Shown piece after piece: positions 1-7,804 of a DNA stretch of 32,940 nucleotides (positions are counted from its first letter, which is position 1; each line of letters starts with the position of its first letter). The position numbers and the translations under genes were made by a program. Source of the stretch: SAR202 cluster bacterium. Its GTDB lineage: Bacteria > Chloroflexota > Dehalococcoidia > Lucifugimonadales > VGZY01. The stretch is taken from positions 1 to 32,940 of the forward strand of contig VGZY01000026.1 in the NCBI GenBank assembly GCA_016872355.1. The letters are read 5' to 3'. The notes under the pieces were generated by a model that saw only the letters and a list, made by a program, of their open reading frames with translations, searched no databases and was not told where the DNA came from.

Positions 1-2268
1 CAGGCGCCCGCGGCCGCTGCCGCGGCACGGCCGGCGGCACAGCCCGCAGCCCCGGAGGCGCCCGCCCCCACAGGCGGGACAACCGGCAAAACAACCCAAC
101 GCCCAGGCTCCTCTACCGGCCAGACTGCCCCTGCTGCTCCAGCGCCCGTGAAATACGTTGCAAAGAAGACCGCTCCCGGAAGCTATCCTAACTACGACTA
201 CTCCGGCCCAAGGCCGACAAGCTTCAAGGAATCGCCAATGTCCGCCGCGCTCGTCAAAGCCGGCAAACTGCCTCCCCTTGAGCAGCGCCTGCCGGTTCCG
301 GAGGATATTTACATCATCCCGCCGACAGACGAGATAGGCGTATACGGCGGCACCATGCGCATGACCCTGGGCAGCTTGAAGCCGCTCGACCACATGACGA
401 CTATCAGCGGCATGAACGCCAAGCCCGACGGCGTCACAGAGCCCCGTCTCTTCAAGAGCTTTGAGATTAGCCCGGACGGTCGCGTCCACACCTTCAAGAT
501 CCGCCGGGGCGTCCGCTGGTCGGACGGCTATCCCTTCACAATGGAGAACATCAGGTTCGCACTGGAAGACCTGCAGTTCAACAAGGAGCTCGTCCCCACA
601 ACGCCGGACGACCTCCGCTCGCCACTTACCGGCAAGGACCCCAAGTTTACTGTTGTGGACGCAAACACCTTCACGCTCGCTTGGGACGATCCCTACTTCA
701 GCTTCGAGGAGACCCGCTTCGGCTGGTCCTGGACGATGCATCGAGGGTGCCCGAGCTGCGCTTACGCACCTGCCCATATCCTGAAGCGCTACCACCCGAA
801 GTACAACGCGGCGGAGATACCCGCTTTGCTTGAGAAGTGGAAGCAGCCGGACTGGATCAGGATGTTCACCGCCGTGCGTAACATCCGCGGCCAGGCATTC
901 GGCATTCCCACGGGCACAATCCCCAACGTTGCCGACCCCAACTATATATTCAAAGGCGACCTGTATCACCCGACCGTCGGTGAGCTCGTTACAACTTTCA
1001 TCGCGACTAACGAGCGCCGTGCAGAGCGCAACCACTTCTTCTGGGGCGTCGACCCTGAAGGCAACCAGTTGCCCTACATCGACGGCCAGGTCAACTACGC
1101 GCTCGGCAACCGCGACGCGGCCATCTTCCGCGCCATGAACGGCGAGAACGACTATCTTGGCCAGGACATGATTCTATCCGAGCTGCCCCTTTACCTTGCC
1201 AACATGGAGAAGGGCGACTACAGCGTCTACATCTTCCGGTCCCCCGGCGGCGGAGACGCAAACATCGCCATCAACCAGGAGCACACGATCAATGCCGAGC
1301 TAGGCAAGCTGCTGAGGACGAAGGAGTTCCGCATTGCCCTGTCGCTGGCATGGGACAGGGAGGGGACCAACGACACGGCTGCAGGCGGCATCGGCACACC
1401 TCAGAACTGGGTCCCCCATCCGGACACGGCCTACTATCCCGGCGACCAGTTCCGCACGCTCGATGCCACGTTTGACCTTGCTAGGGCCAAGCAGCTCATC
1501 AAGGGCATTGGATACGAGGACAAGGACGGAGACGGCTTCCTGGACAAGAGAGAAGGGACTGGCCCCCTGACCATGTACCTCGAGGCCAGCGGCAGCGGCA
1601 TCCACTGGCCCTACGTCGAGCTGGCCCAGAAGTACTGGGCCGCCATAGGCATCAAGCTCGATATCAAAGACGGCTCCACGGTCGGCGCGCAGGCTGCGCA
1701 GTCCAACCCGACTCAGTATTTCAACCTGCACACCTCTCTCTACGAGATGAACCCGTGGTCGGTGTACTGGAACCGGCAGGCGCCTCTGACGTACCCGAAC
1801 CCGATCAGCCCGGACGCGGGCAAATACTTCCAGACCTTCGGTAAGGAGGGCCTTGCCCCCACCGGCGGCGATGCGAAGTACGCGGACGCCAAGAACAGGA
1901 TCGCTCCGGCGTCCACTTACGCCCCGGACATCAACGGCAGCCTGAAGAAGATGCAGGACATCTGGAACGACGGCAAGAAGTACGCCCGCCTGTCGCCCCA
2001 GCGCATCGACATCGGCAAGGATTTCCACCAGATCGCCGCGCTAGAGAAGTTCAACATCGGCACAATCGCTTATGCCGGCATAGACCGCGGCATACAGATG
2101 AAGCGCAACAACCTGCGCAACGTGCCCAAGAACCACGTCACCACCGAGTCCGGCGGCATCCTCGGCGTCTACTACTTCGAGAACGGCATCGACAACATGA
2201 ACCACACCGGCAATCGCTCCAAGCGCTACAAGAGCATCAGCTTCCTGGACCCGGCGTACTGGGACTAG
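1..2268 (+). CDS. ABC transporter substrate-binding protein, family 5 (peptide/nickel/oligosaccharide type), 5' end missing
   Basis: The reading frame is open from base 1, so the true start and the signal peptide lie upstream. A GTG at 148 is only an internal valine. About 755 residues are visible. The first 50 are an Ala/Pro/Thr-rich linker, as expected between a lipoprotein anchor and the folded domain. The body has family 5 features: an LTGKDPKFTVVDANTFTL-type stretch in the first lobe, a SLAWDREG segment, and a late domain with repeated Trp/Tyr-rich motifs. Such proteins bind peptides, sugars or other small solutes outside the membrane and deliver them to an ABC permease. No permease or ATPase gene follows; a terminator does. 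The substrate cannot be told. An acidic DKDGDGFLD stretch near residue 510 resembles a calcium-binding loop. Confidence 0.88.
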   Translation, partial: QAPAAAAAARPAAQPAAPEAPAPTGGTTGKTTQRPGSSTGQTAPAAPAPVKYVAKKTAPGSYPNYDYSGPRPTSFKESPMSAALVKAGKLPPLEQRLPVPEDIYIIPPTDEIGVYGGTMRMTLGSLKPLDHMTTISGMNAKPDGVTEPRLFKSFEISPDGRVHTFKIRRGVRWSDGYPFTMENIRFALEDLQFNKELVPTTPDDLRSPLTGKDPKFTVVDANTFTLAWDDPYFSFEETRFGWSWTMHRGCPSCAYAPAHILKRYHPKYNAAEIPALLEKWKQPDWIRMFTAVRNIRGQAFGIPTGTIPNVADPNYIFKGDLYHPTVGELVTTFIATNERRAERNHFFWGVDPEGNQLPYIDGQVNYALGNRDAAIFRAMNGENDYLGQDMILSELPLYLANMEKGDYSVYIFRSPGGGDANIAINQEHTINAELGKLLRTKEFRIALSLAWDREGTNDTAAGGIGTPQNWVPHPDTAYYPGDQFRTLDATFDLARAKQLIKGIGYEDKDGDGFLDKREGTGPLTMYLEASGSGIHWPYVELAQKYWAAIGIKLDIKDGSTVGAQAAQSNPTQYFNLHTSLYEMNPWSVYWNRQAPLTYPNPISPDAGKYFQTFGKEGLAPTGGDAKYADAKNRIAPASTYAPDINGSLKKMQDIWNDGKKYARLSPQRIDIGKDFHQIAALEKFNIGTIAYAGIDRGIQMKRNNLRNVPKNHVTTESGGILGVYYFENGIDNMNHTGNRSKRYKSISFLDPAYWD

Positions 2269-2297
2269 GGACTTGACCGGCGATTAGGCTCAGTCCA

Positions 2298-2330
2298 GGG
2301 GACCCGGAGTTATTCCGGGTCCCCTTCGCT
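2298..2330 (+). terminator. Rho-independent terminator after the binding-protein gene
   Basis: A perfect 10-bp stem (2298-2307 with 2315-2324) and a 7-nt loop are followed by a short pyrimidine-rich tail (TTCGCTTT). It begins 30 bases after the stop codon, which suits the end of the binding-protein transcript. Confidence 0.8.
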
Positions 2331-2408
2331 TTACAGCTAAAGTGTTGATATTGGGCGCTGAACACCCCAAAATAGCCTCGCAGTCAACGGAGAATGTCAG
2401 GAGCACGA

Positions 2409-3365
2409 ATGCAGTACCGCACTTTGGGGCGTAGTGGGATAAAGGTATCGCTGCTTGGGCTCGGGACCGGCGGGGAGCGCCGGCTCGGCCAGACGGAAGG
2501 ACTCTCGCAGGAGCAGCAAACGGCCTTCGTCCGAAAATCGCTCGATCTCGGAATCAACTTCTTCGACACATCTGAGGGCTACGGCCAGAGTGAGGCCATC
2601 CTGGGCGAGGCGCTGAAGGGCGTCCCACGTTCGTCCTACGTGCTCGCCACCAAGTGGCAGCACGACGGCAGGCAAGGCGCCGACCCACTCATGACGCGCG
2701 GCGCCCAGGGCATGGTGGACTCGCTTGAAACGAGCCTGAAACGACTTCGGACGGACCATGTGGAAGTCCTCATGTTCCACGGCATCCACCCGGGCACATA
2801 CAACACGATCTTCGAGCGGTTCCTCCCCACGATGCTTCGCCTCAAGGAGCAGGGCAAGGTCCGGCTCACCGGGTTCAGCGAGCGCTTCCCTGAAGACCCG
2901 GCGCATACTGCCGCCGCCATGGGCGTGAAGCAGCACCCGGCGCAATGAAATGTCATCGAGCTGAAGTACGGCATCCTCAATCAGACCGCCGTCGATGAGG
3001 TGCTGCCGCTGGCCGTAAAGCACGGCATCGGCATCGTCAATATGGCCGCCGTGCGCGTGAAGCTCCCCTCGCCGGCCGAGCTGGAGAAGCTCATCGCCGA
3101 GTGGAAGGCGAAGGTTTACATATCCGTAGGCAGCGTGCCGGACAAGGACCCGCTCGGCTGGCTGGTGAAAGGCGACGTGGACTCCGTCGTCAGCGCCGGA
3201 TACAAGTTTGCCGCAGACCATCCCGCCATCTCCACCGTCCTCACCGGCACATCCAACCCAGCCCATCTCGAGGCGAACGCGAAGGCCCTCGAGCATACTA
3301 CCCAGCCACCCGGGTACAAGCAGCGGCTCATCCGCCTCTTCGGCAAAATAAACGAATACGCCTGA
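2409..3365 (+). pseudogene. Aldo/keto reductase interrupted by an in-frame TGA
   Basis: The gene encodes an NADPH-dependent aldo/keto reductase fold of about 318 codons. The N-terminal half has the YRTLGRSG start, the FDTSEGYG segment (Asp and Tyr of the catalytic tetrad), ATKW (Lys) and MFHG (His). A TGA at 2946-2948 interrupts it, and the same frame then continues with NVIELKYGILNQ, which is normal family sequence. A tryptophan (TGG) is expected at the stop, so one G-to-A change explains it. The second half ends naturally at 3365. I placed the start at 2409 because GGAG lies 5 nt upstream; an in-frame ATG at 2394 is also possible. It is either a young pseudogene or a sequencing error. Without the second half the barrel would be incomplete. 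Confidence 0.85.
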
Positions 3366-3384
3366 TGGCGATTTATGACAGGGC

Positions 3385-3401
3385 TTGTCTAATATTGACA
3401 A
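3385..3401 (+). promoter_or_regulatory. Possible operator/promoter of the parDE pair
   Basis: Inverted arms TTGTC and GACAA flank an AT-rich centre. They overlap a perfect -35-like TTGACA (3395-3400) about 45 bases before the antitoxin start. A matching -10 is weak. Autoregulation by ParD-type antitoxins is known; this site as the operator is inference. Confidence 0.3.
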
Positions 3402-3443
3402 ATCCTGTTATCCGGCGCAAACTCAAGCATAGGAGGTCTGAAT

Positions 3444-3698
3444 ATGAACGTCTCACTCACTCCCGAGCTCGAGAAATATGTACGCGATAAGGTCGACTCC
3501 GGCAGCTACATCACCTCCAGCGAGGTAGTCCGCGAAGCCTTGCGCCTCCTGCAGGAGCGCGACCGCATCTACGAGTCCCGCCTGGCAGAGCTGCGCAGGG
3601 AGATAAAGAAGGGACTCAGCAGTCCGGACGCCGGCGAACTGGATTTCGAAGCTGTCAAGCGAGAAGGCCTCAAGAGACTTTCGGAGAACCGCGGTTAA
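3444..3698 (+). CDS. parD: ParD-type antitoxin (ribbon-helix-helix)
   Basis: This 84-residue protein opens with a beta-strand and helix typical of the ribbon-helix-helix fold (MNVSLTPELEKYV), then the family pattern GSYITSSEVVREALRLL, and a charged C-terminal half that would wrap the toxin. ParD antitoxins bind their own promoter as dimers and neutralise ParE. A strong ribosome site (AGGAGG, 6-7 nt before the ATG) supports the start. The stop is two bases before the toxin ATG, so the two are co-translated. The pair lies between a broken reductase gene and a truncated enolase gene, a region that looks recombined. Confidence 0.88.
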   Translation: MNVSLTPELEKYVRDKVDSGSYITSSEVVREALRLLQERDRIYESRLAELRREIKKGLSSPDAGELDFEAVKREGLKRLSENRG

Positions 3699-3700
3699 CG

Positions 3701-4003
3701 ATGGGAGTATTACGCAAGCGGGCACAAGCCTATGAAGACCTGCTCGAGATCTGGGCATGCATAGCCCGGGACAGTCTCGAAGCAGCGGACGGCCTCATTG
3801 ACTCCCTGGAGGCCCTTTGTCGACTGCTTGCCGATAACCCAGGTATGGGAAGGCCCCGCCCGGACCTTACGCCCGACCTTCGGAGCGCCACCAAGGGTCG
3901 TTACGCCATCTTCTATATGCCCATTCAAAACGGCGTCGAGGTCATCAGAGTCCTCAATCTGTCGCGCTGGATAGATGCCGGCACCTTCGAAGGTTCAATC
4001 TGA
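3701..4003 (+). CDS. parE: ParE/RelE-superfamily toxin
   Basis: This 100-residue protein follows parD by two bases. It has the RelE/ParE layout: an N-terminal helical hairpin (YEDLLEIWACIARDSLEAADGLIDSLE), the NPGMGRPRPDL segment, then strands ending in GRYAIFYMP and a C-terminal VIRVLNLSRWID. These features match ParE-type plasmid-stabilisation toxins; ParE members act on DNA gyrase, while RelE relatives cleave mRNA. Which target applies here cannot be read from the sequence. The antitoxin overlap and small size make the assignment firm at superfamily level. Confidence 0.85.
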   Translation: MGVLRKRAQAYEDLLEIWACIARDSLEAADGLIDSLEALCRLLADNPGMGRPRPDLTPDLRSATKGRYAIFYMPIQNGVEVIRVLNLSRWIDAGTFEGSI

Positions 4004-4022
4004 AAGCGAGTCCAATGGGCCG

Positions 4023-4664
4023 ATGAAAATCACTAGCGTCAAGGCCGTTTACCCCAAGTGGCGGGGCATCCCCAAAGGGCCATGGCAGTACCATTTCTGG
4101 CAGATACTCGTCCGCGTTGAAACGGACACCGGCCACACCGGCTACGGCTACGGCGGCGGCGGCCTCCCCGGCGTCGAGATCGTCAACAGCCACATTCGCG
4201 AGCTTGTGGATGGCGCCAGGCTGGACACCGTCGAGGACATCAAGGCTATCTGGGACAAGATGTACTTCGGCACCCTGCCCTACGGCCGCGGCGGCATACC
4301 CATGATGGCCCTCTCCGGCGTAGACCTCGCCCTCTGGGACGCCCTGGGCGTGGCGCGCGGCAAGCCCGTCTACGACCTCCTCGGCGGCGCGCGAAAGAAC
4401 AAAGTCCGCGCCTACGCCAACACCGAGAACTACCCCCAGGCCCGCGACCTCGGCTACAACGCCATCAAGTTCAAGTGCGGCAAGACGCGCTCGGACCGCG
4501 ACTACGACATCACCCTGAAGGCGGCGAAAGAAGCCCACGCCGCCATAGGCCCCTCCGGCACACTCATGACGGACTGCTACCTCTCCTGGGACGCCGCAAA
4601 CGAGAAGCTCGCAAACCCGCTGATAGGGTCGGTCTGCGTAAACCGGCCAATCTCAGGGTCGTAG
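4023..4664 (+). pseudogene. Enolase-superfamily (mandelate racemase/rhamnonate dehydratase-like) gene, 3' truncated
   Basis: Residues 1 to about 199 are a good N-terminal half of a mandelate racemase/muconate-lactonizing family protein: a capping domain starting MKITSVKAVYPKW, then GRGGIPMMALSGVDLALWD, the KFKCGK barrel strand with the KxK catalytic pattern, and MTDCYLSW, where the Asp should be the first magnesium ligand. Homology stops near base 4618, and about 15 unrelated residues run to a stop at 4664. Family members are usually near 390-400 residues, so two metal ligands and the second catalytic base are gone. The region resembles L-rhamnonate dehydratase most, but substrate is uncertain. 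The ATG at 4023 fits the family; one at 3975 would overlap the toxin gene. The break falls exactly where an inverted Rhs fragment begins. Confidence 0.82.
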
Positions 4665-4915
4665 TACCGGTTGATCATGTAGTACAGGACCTTGCCGTTC
4701 ACCACGTCCCTGTAAGCCGCCTTGTACCGGTAAGGGTTGTACTTCGAGCTGGCCGGCTCCTCGACTACCTCGCCAAACGGCTTGCTGAGGTACCAGTCCA
4801 CGTTGCCTGACGCGTCGATTATACCAATGATGTTGCCCGATGCGTCCGGCAGGTGGTAGAACACCCCGTCCGGCCCGGAGATAGAGAGTAGCCCTCCGCC
4901 GGGAGAGCGGACATA
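4616..4915 (-). pseudogene. Rhs/YD-repeat protein fragment
   Basis: On the minus strand the frame carries the typical end of an Rhs core: a HLPDASGNIIGIIDASGNV repeat, a KPFGEV segment, YNPYRY, and the conserved MINRYYDPEIGRFTQTDPI motif. Rhs/YD proteins are large secreted or surface shells whose variable tips follow this motif. Here there is no start and no upstream core, and the sequence breaks off just after DPI where it meets the enolase fragment. About 100 residues remain. It lies directly downstream of the Gfo/Idh/MocA gene on the same strand. I read it as a remnant, not a working gene. Confidence 0.8.
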
Positions 4916-4928
4916 GGGGCGCCTCCCC

Positions 4929-6092
4929 CTACTGCCGTGCCCGACCGATCTGCTCCGCATACCACTGCCTGCCGTACACCTCTTTCTTGTTGAACATGCG
5001 CCCCTTCTTCGGCGTCAACGTCAGGCTTCGGTCCAGGAGGGGGAATTTCACGGCGGTCATTCCCCGCCGCTCCGACTCTCTCAAGCCGATGGCTATCTCG
5101 AGCACCTTGCGGCCGTTGTCGCCGCTGGCGCGCGGCTCAATGCCCTGGTCCACCGAGTCGACGACCGATTGGACGGTATCCATGACACGGCTGCCTAGCT
5201 GCATCCACCCATGCTTATCGTACTGGTCCCGACCCATCGCAGGGTCGGAGAATAGCCCCTTCGCTTCCTCAAGGTCCGCAGGAACAACCCTGGCCGCGTT
5301 TGCTCCGCCCCTCGCCTTCCAGAGCCGGAAGCTCCGGCAGTCGGTGGCGAAAACCCCTCGGCTGCATAGCACTTCGATTTCGTACTGGGGCGCCTCCTTG
5401 TAGTGGATGTGCCCTTCGACTCCGTTGGCGAACCGGACAACTCCGGCCATGCCCTGATCGTCGTCGCTGAAAGCATCGAGGACCTGTTTCGTCTCCTCCG
5501 AGTCCTCGGCGGCCGCTCCCGTTACCCAACCGAAAATCCAGTCCACATCGGCGTCCTGGGCGAACATTCGCATGATGCTCAGAGGCTGGCAGCCCGTCCC
5601 AGAAATCTGGTCCGAGTGGTGATATACATTGATGATCTGGACATCTCCCAGTTCACCGGCGTCAATCAGGCGGCGGGCCTCCCAGAACTGGGACTGGTTT
5701 CGGAACATGTCCCCCGCGGCCAGGGGAATCCCGCGGTCCCTGCACATCTCCACCATCCGGTCCGCCAGCGCCAGGCTCGACGCCATCGGCTTCTCGCAGA
5801 GGATAGCCTTCACGCCGACTTCCGCGCAGCCGATGACCACTTCGGGGTTCACGCTCGTCGGCAATATCGTCGAGGCGATATCGATCTTTTCCTTCGCGAG
5901 CATCTCCCGGTAGCTCGAATAACCCGGAACGTTAAACCTCTTGCAGAAAAGCTCCAGGTTCTCCGGGTCCGTATCAGCCGCAGCGACGATCTGCGTCCTG
6001 GGATGAAGATCGAAAGCCCGCGCTTGCTGGGTCCCCTTCCTCCCGCACCCTATGGCCCCGACTCGGTACCTGGCGTCGGCTGTCTTGACCAA
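4929..6092 (-). CDS. Gfo/Idh/MocA-family NAD(P)-dependent oxidoreductase
   Basis: This 387-residue protein starts with a Rossmann segment (YRVGAIGCGRKG) and has the CEKPMA motif whose lysine and proline are characteristic of the glucose-fructose oxidoreductase/inositol dehydrogenase family. The second domain has the beta-sheet sequence GMAGVVRFANGVEGHIHY. Such enzymes oxidise or reduce sugars, inositols and related polyols. The frame stays open far upstream, but that extension is antisense to the DUF1800 gene. A TTG at 6092 has GGAGG six bases before it and yields MVKTADARYRVG, so I place the start there. Neighbouring sugar-acid genes suggest carbohydrate catabolism; substrate unknown. Confidence 0.87.
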   Translation of the reverse strand: MVKTADARYRVGAIGCGRKGTQQARAFDLHPRTQIVAAADTDPENLELFCKRFNVPGYSSYREMLAKEKIDIASTILPTSVNPEVVIGCAEVGVKAILCEKPMASSLALADRMVEMCRDRGIPLAAGDMFRNQSQFWEARRLIDAGELGDVQIINVYHHSDQISGTGCQPLSIMRMFAQDADVDWIFGWVTGAAAEDSEETKQVLDAFSDDDQGMAGVVRFANGVEGHIHYKEAPQYEIEVLCSRGVFATDCRSFRLWKARGGANAARVVPADLEEAKGLFSDPAMGRDQYDKHGWMQLGSRVMDTVQSVVDSVDQGIEPRASGDNGRKVLEIAIGLRESERRGMTAVKFPLLDRSLTLTPKKGRMFNKKEVYGRQWYAEQIGRARQ

Positions 6093-6183
6093 TCCGTGCC
6101 TCCCGCAGGAATGTCCGCCCCGTCCGCCATTGCTAACCGCCGCGATTATACCAATTACGGCACGCTGTGTGGCCGCCCCTCTC

Positions 6184-6212
6184 TTGACACGGACAATCCG
6201 CAGTGGTATCTG
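6184..6212 (+). promoter_or_regulatory. Candidate sigma-70 promoter for the DUF1800 gene
   Basis: A perfect -35 (TTGACA, 6184-6189), a 17-bp spacer and a weaker -10 (TATCTG, 6207-6212) lie in the divergent gap between the oxidoreductase and the DUF1800 gene, about 70 bases upstream of the latter. Confidence 0.4.
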
Positions 6213-6284
6213 TTCATCTTGTACCGATATTCGCTGGATATCGCCGCACTCCGGGGATATCCGGCACATGAAAGGCAACAAACT

Positions 6285-7676
6285 ATGGCGGATGCCGGAC
6301 TGGCCCTCTACGCCCACCTCATGCGACGCGCAGGCTTCGGCTATCGCATCGGCGACCTTGAAAAGATGGCGGAGAAGGGCTACGAGCAGTGCGTCGAGGA
6401 CCTCCTCCACCCGGAGCGCTTCCCGGACATCGAGGTGGACCTCCTGGAGCGGTACTACGGCACCGGCAACCTCGGCTGGTCGTACCAGTGGTGGCACCGC
6501 ATGATCAACTCCCCGCGCCATCTCCACGAGAAGATGACCCTCTTCTGGCACCACCTGTTCGCCACCGGCGACTCCAAGGCCAGCCACACCCCGTCCGCGC
6601 ACGGCCAGATAGACACCTTCCGCCGCGTCGCGCTGTCCGACTTCCGGACGCTGCTGACCGAGCTCTCGAAGGACCCTGCGATGATATTCTGGCTGGACAA
6701 TAACGAGAACCTCAAGGAAGAGCCGAACGAGAACTACGGCAGAGAGCTCCTGGAGCTCTTCTCAATGGGCGTCGGCAACTACACAGAGCAGGACGTCAAG
6801 GCCGCCGCGCAGGCGTTCACCGGCTGGACTCTCGCGACGCCTATCCCCGGCGCGGGCAGCCGCTACGGCGGCTACCCGTCCCGCTTCGTCTACCGCGACG
6901 AGGAGCACAACTACGGCGTCAAGACGTTCCTCGGCGAGACCGGCCGCTTCAACGGCGAGGACATCATCGATATCGTCTGCCGCCAGCCCGCCACATCGCG
7001 GTTCCTGGCCCGCCACCTGTACAGCTTCTTCGTGGAGGACGAGCCGCCCGTCTCCGCCTGGAACGAGATTCCCCCGAAGAACGTCCGGGCCATCGAGCAG
7101 CTCGCCGAGGTCTTCGCCGAGACGAACGGGGATATCAAGGCCGTCCTGAGGACGATCTTCAACTCGGAGTGGTTCAAGCAGGCGGAGTTCAAGCGCGTCA
7201 AGAGCCCGGTCGAGCTCGTCACCGGCGTCCTGAAGCTCGTCGGCACCTACCGCGGGCCGGACCCCGACTTCGCGGACTACTTCGGCCAGGCCGGCCACAT
7301 GGGCCAGAGTCTTCTGAACCCGCTCACCGTCGAGGGATGGCCCAACGGCACCGGCTGGATCGACGGCGGCACGCTGAACATGCGCGTCAACTTCGCCGTG
7401 AACGAGGTCTCGGACGCCTCCAAGCCCGGCATCCAGCAGATGATCGCGCGACTGGAGGCAGAAAGCCCAGTCCAGCCGGACGACTTCGTTTCGCGCTGCA
7501 TCGAGTATGTCGGCCCCGCGCCCATCCGCGGCGAGACCCGCCTAGGCCTCTTGAACGCCGCCATGCGCGACGGCCCCCTGGACTTCAAAGACGAGTCAAA
7601 GCGCAAATTCAACGAGGCCCTCGTCTCCCGCATGGTCCAGCTAGTCGTCTCAACAAGGGAATACCAGCTCTGCTGA
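6285..7676 (+). CDS. DUF1800 family protein
   Basis: This 463-residue protein matches the DUF1800 family: MRRAGFGYRIGDLEKMAEKGYE at the start, the diagnostic WWHRMINSPRHLHEKMTLFWHHLFATG block, NYGRELLELFSMGVGNYTEQDV, the AFTGW motif, and a C-terminal RHLYSFFVEDE region. The biochemical role is unknown; members often sit beside DUF1501 genes and are thought to be exported or envelope linked, but no DUF1501 gene follows here. I chose the ATG at 6285 because family similarity begins there and AAAGG lies upstream. The long open frame before it is antisense to the oxidoreductase. The stop at 7674-7676 overlaps the first base of a long inverted repeat. Confidence 0.88.
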   Translation: MADAGLALYAHLMRRAGFGYRIGDLEKMAEKGYEQCVEDLLHPERFPDIEVDLLERYYGTGNLGWSYQWWHRMINSPRHLHEKMTLFWHHLFATGDSKASHTPSAHGQIDTFRRVALSDFRTLLTELSKDPAMIFWLDNNENLKEEPNENYGRELLELFSMGVGNYTEQDVKAAAQAFTGWTLATPIPGAGSRYGGYPSRFVYRDEEHNYGVKTFLGETGRFNGEDIIDIVCRQPATSRFLARHLYSFFVEDEPPVSAWNEIPPKNVRAIEQLAEVFAETNGDIKAVLRTIFNSEWFKQAEFKRVKSPVELVTGVLKLVGTYRGPDPDFADYFGQAGHMGQSLLNPLTVEGWPNGTGWIDGGTLNMRVNFAVNEVSDASKPGIQQMIARLEAESPVQPDDFVSRCIEYVGPAPIRGETRLGLLNAAMRDGPLDFKDESKRKFNEALVSRMVQLVVSTREYQLC

Positions 7677-7789
7677 ATAGTGAATTGGGAATAGTGAATA
7701 GTGAATTGAACAGCCGGCTCGCCCCGGTTTGACAACGCGCTATCTGCTATTCTCCTAATTCACTATTCACTATTCTAAATTCACTATTC
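7675..7789. repeat. Nested inverted repeat built from AATAGTGAATT units
   Basis: Two perfect palindromic pairs are nested. The outer arms are 12 bp (GAATAGTGAATT, 7675-7686, with 7778-7789). The inner arms are 19 bp (7689-7707 with 7757-7775) and contain the same unit in tandem. Only a 2-by-2 mismatch separates them, so the transcript could form a 33-bp stem around a 49-nt loop. The left arm begins inside the DUF1800 stop codon, and the right arm ends 15 bases before the next ATG, just ahead of its GGAGGA ribosome site. Confidence 0.85.
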
Positions 7790-7804
7790 GTTCCGGAGGA
7801 ACAG

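Noticed and set aside
1300-2028. Long open frame on the minus strand, antisense to the binding protein
   Set aside because: It is a GC-rich shadow of the real gene; its residues show no family pattern and it has no ribosome site.
2946-2948. Selenocysteine or recoded TGA in the aldo/keto reductase
   Set aside because: The family has a tryptophan here, no SECIS-like hairpin follows, and TGA is a normal stop in other genes of the window.
2397-3401. 334-codon minus-strand frame across the aldo/keto reductase
   Set aside because: Antisense shadow; the plus strand carries clear reductase motifs on both sides of the TGA.
6093-6602. N-terminal extension of the Gfo/Idh/MocA protein
   Set aside because: The extension is antisense to DUF1800 and unlike the family; a TTG with GGAGG at 6092 fits better.
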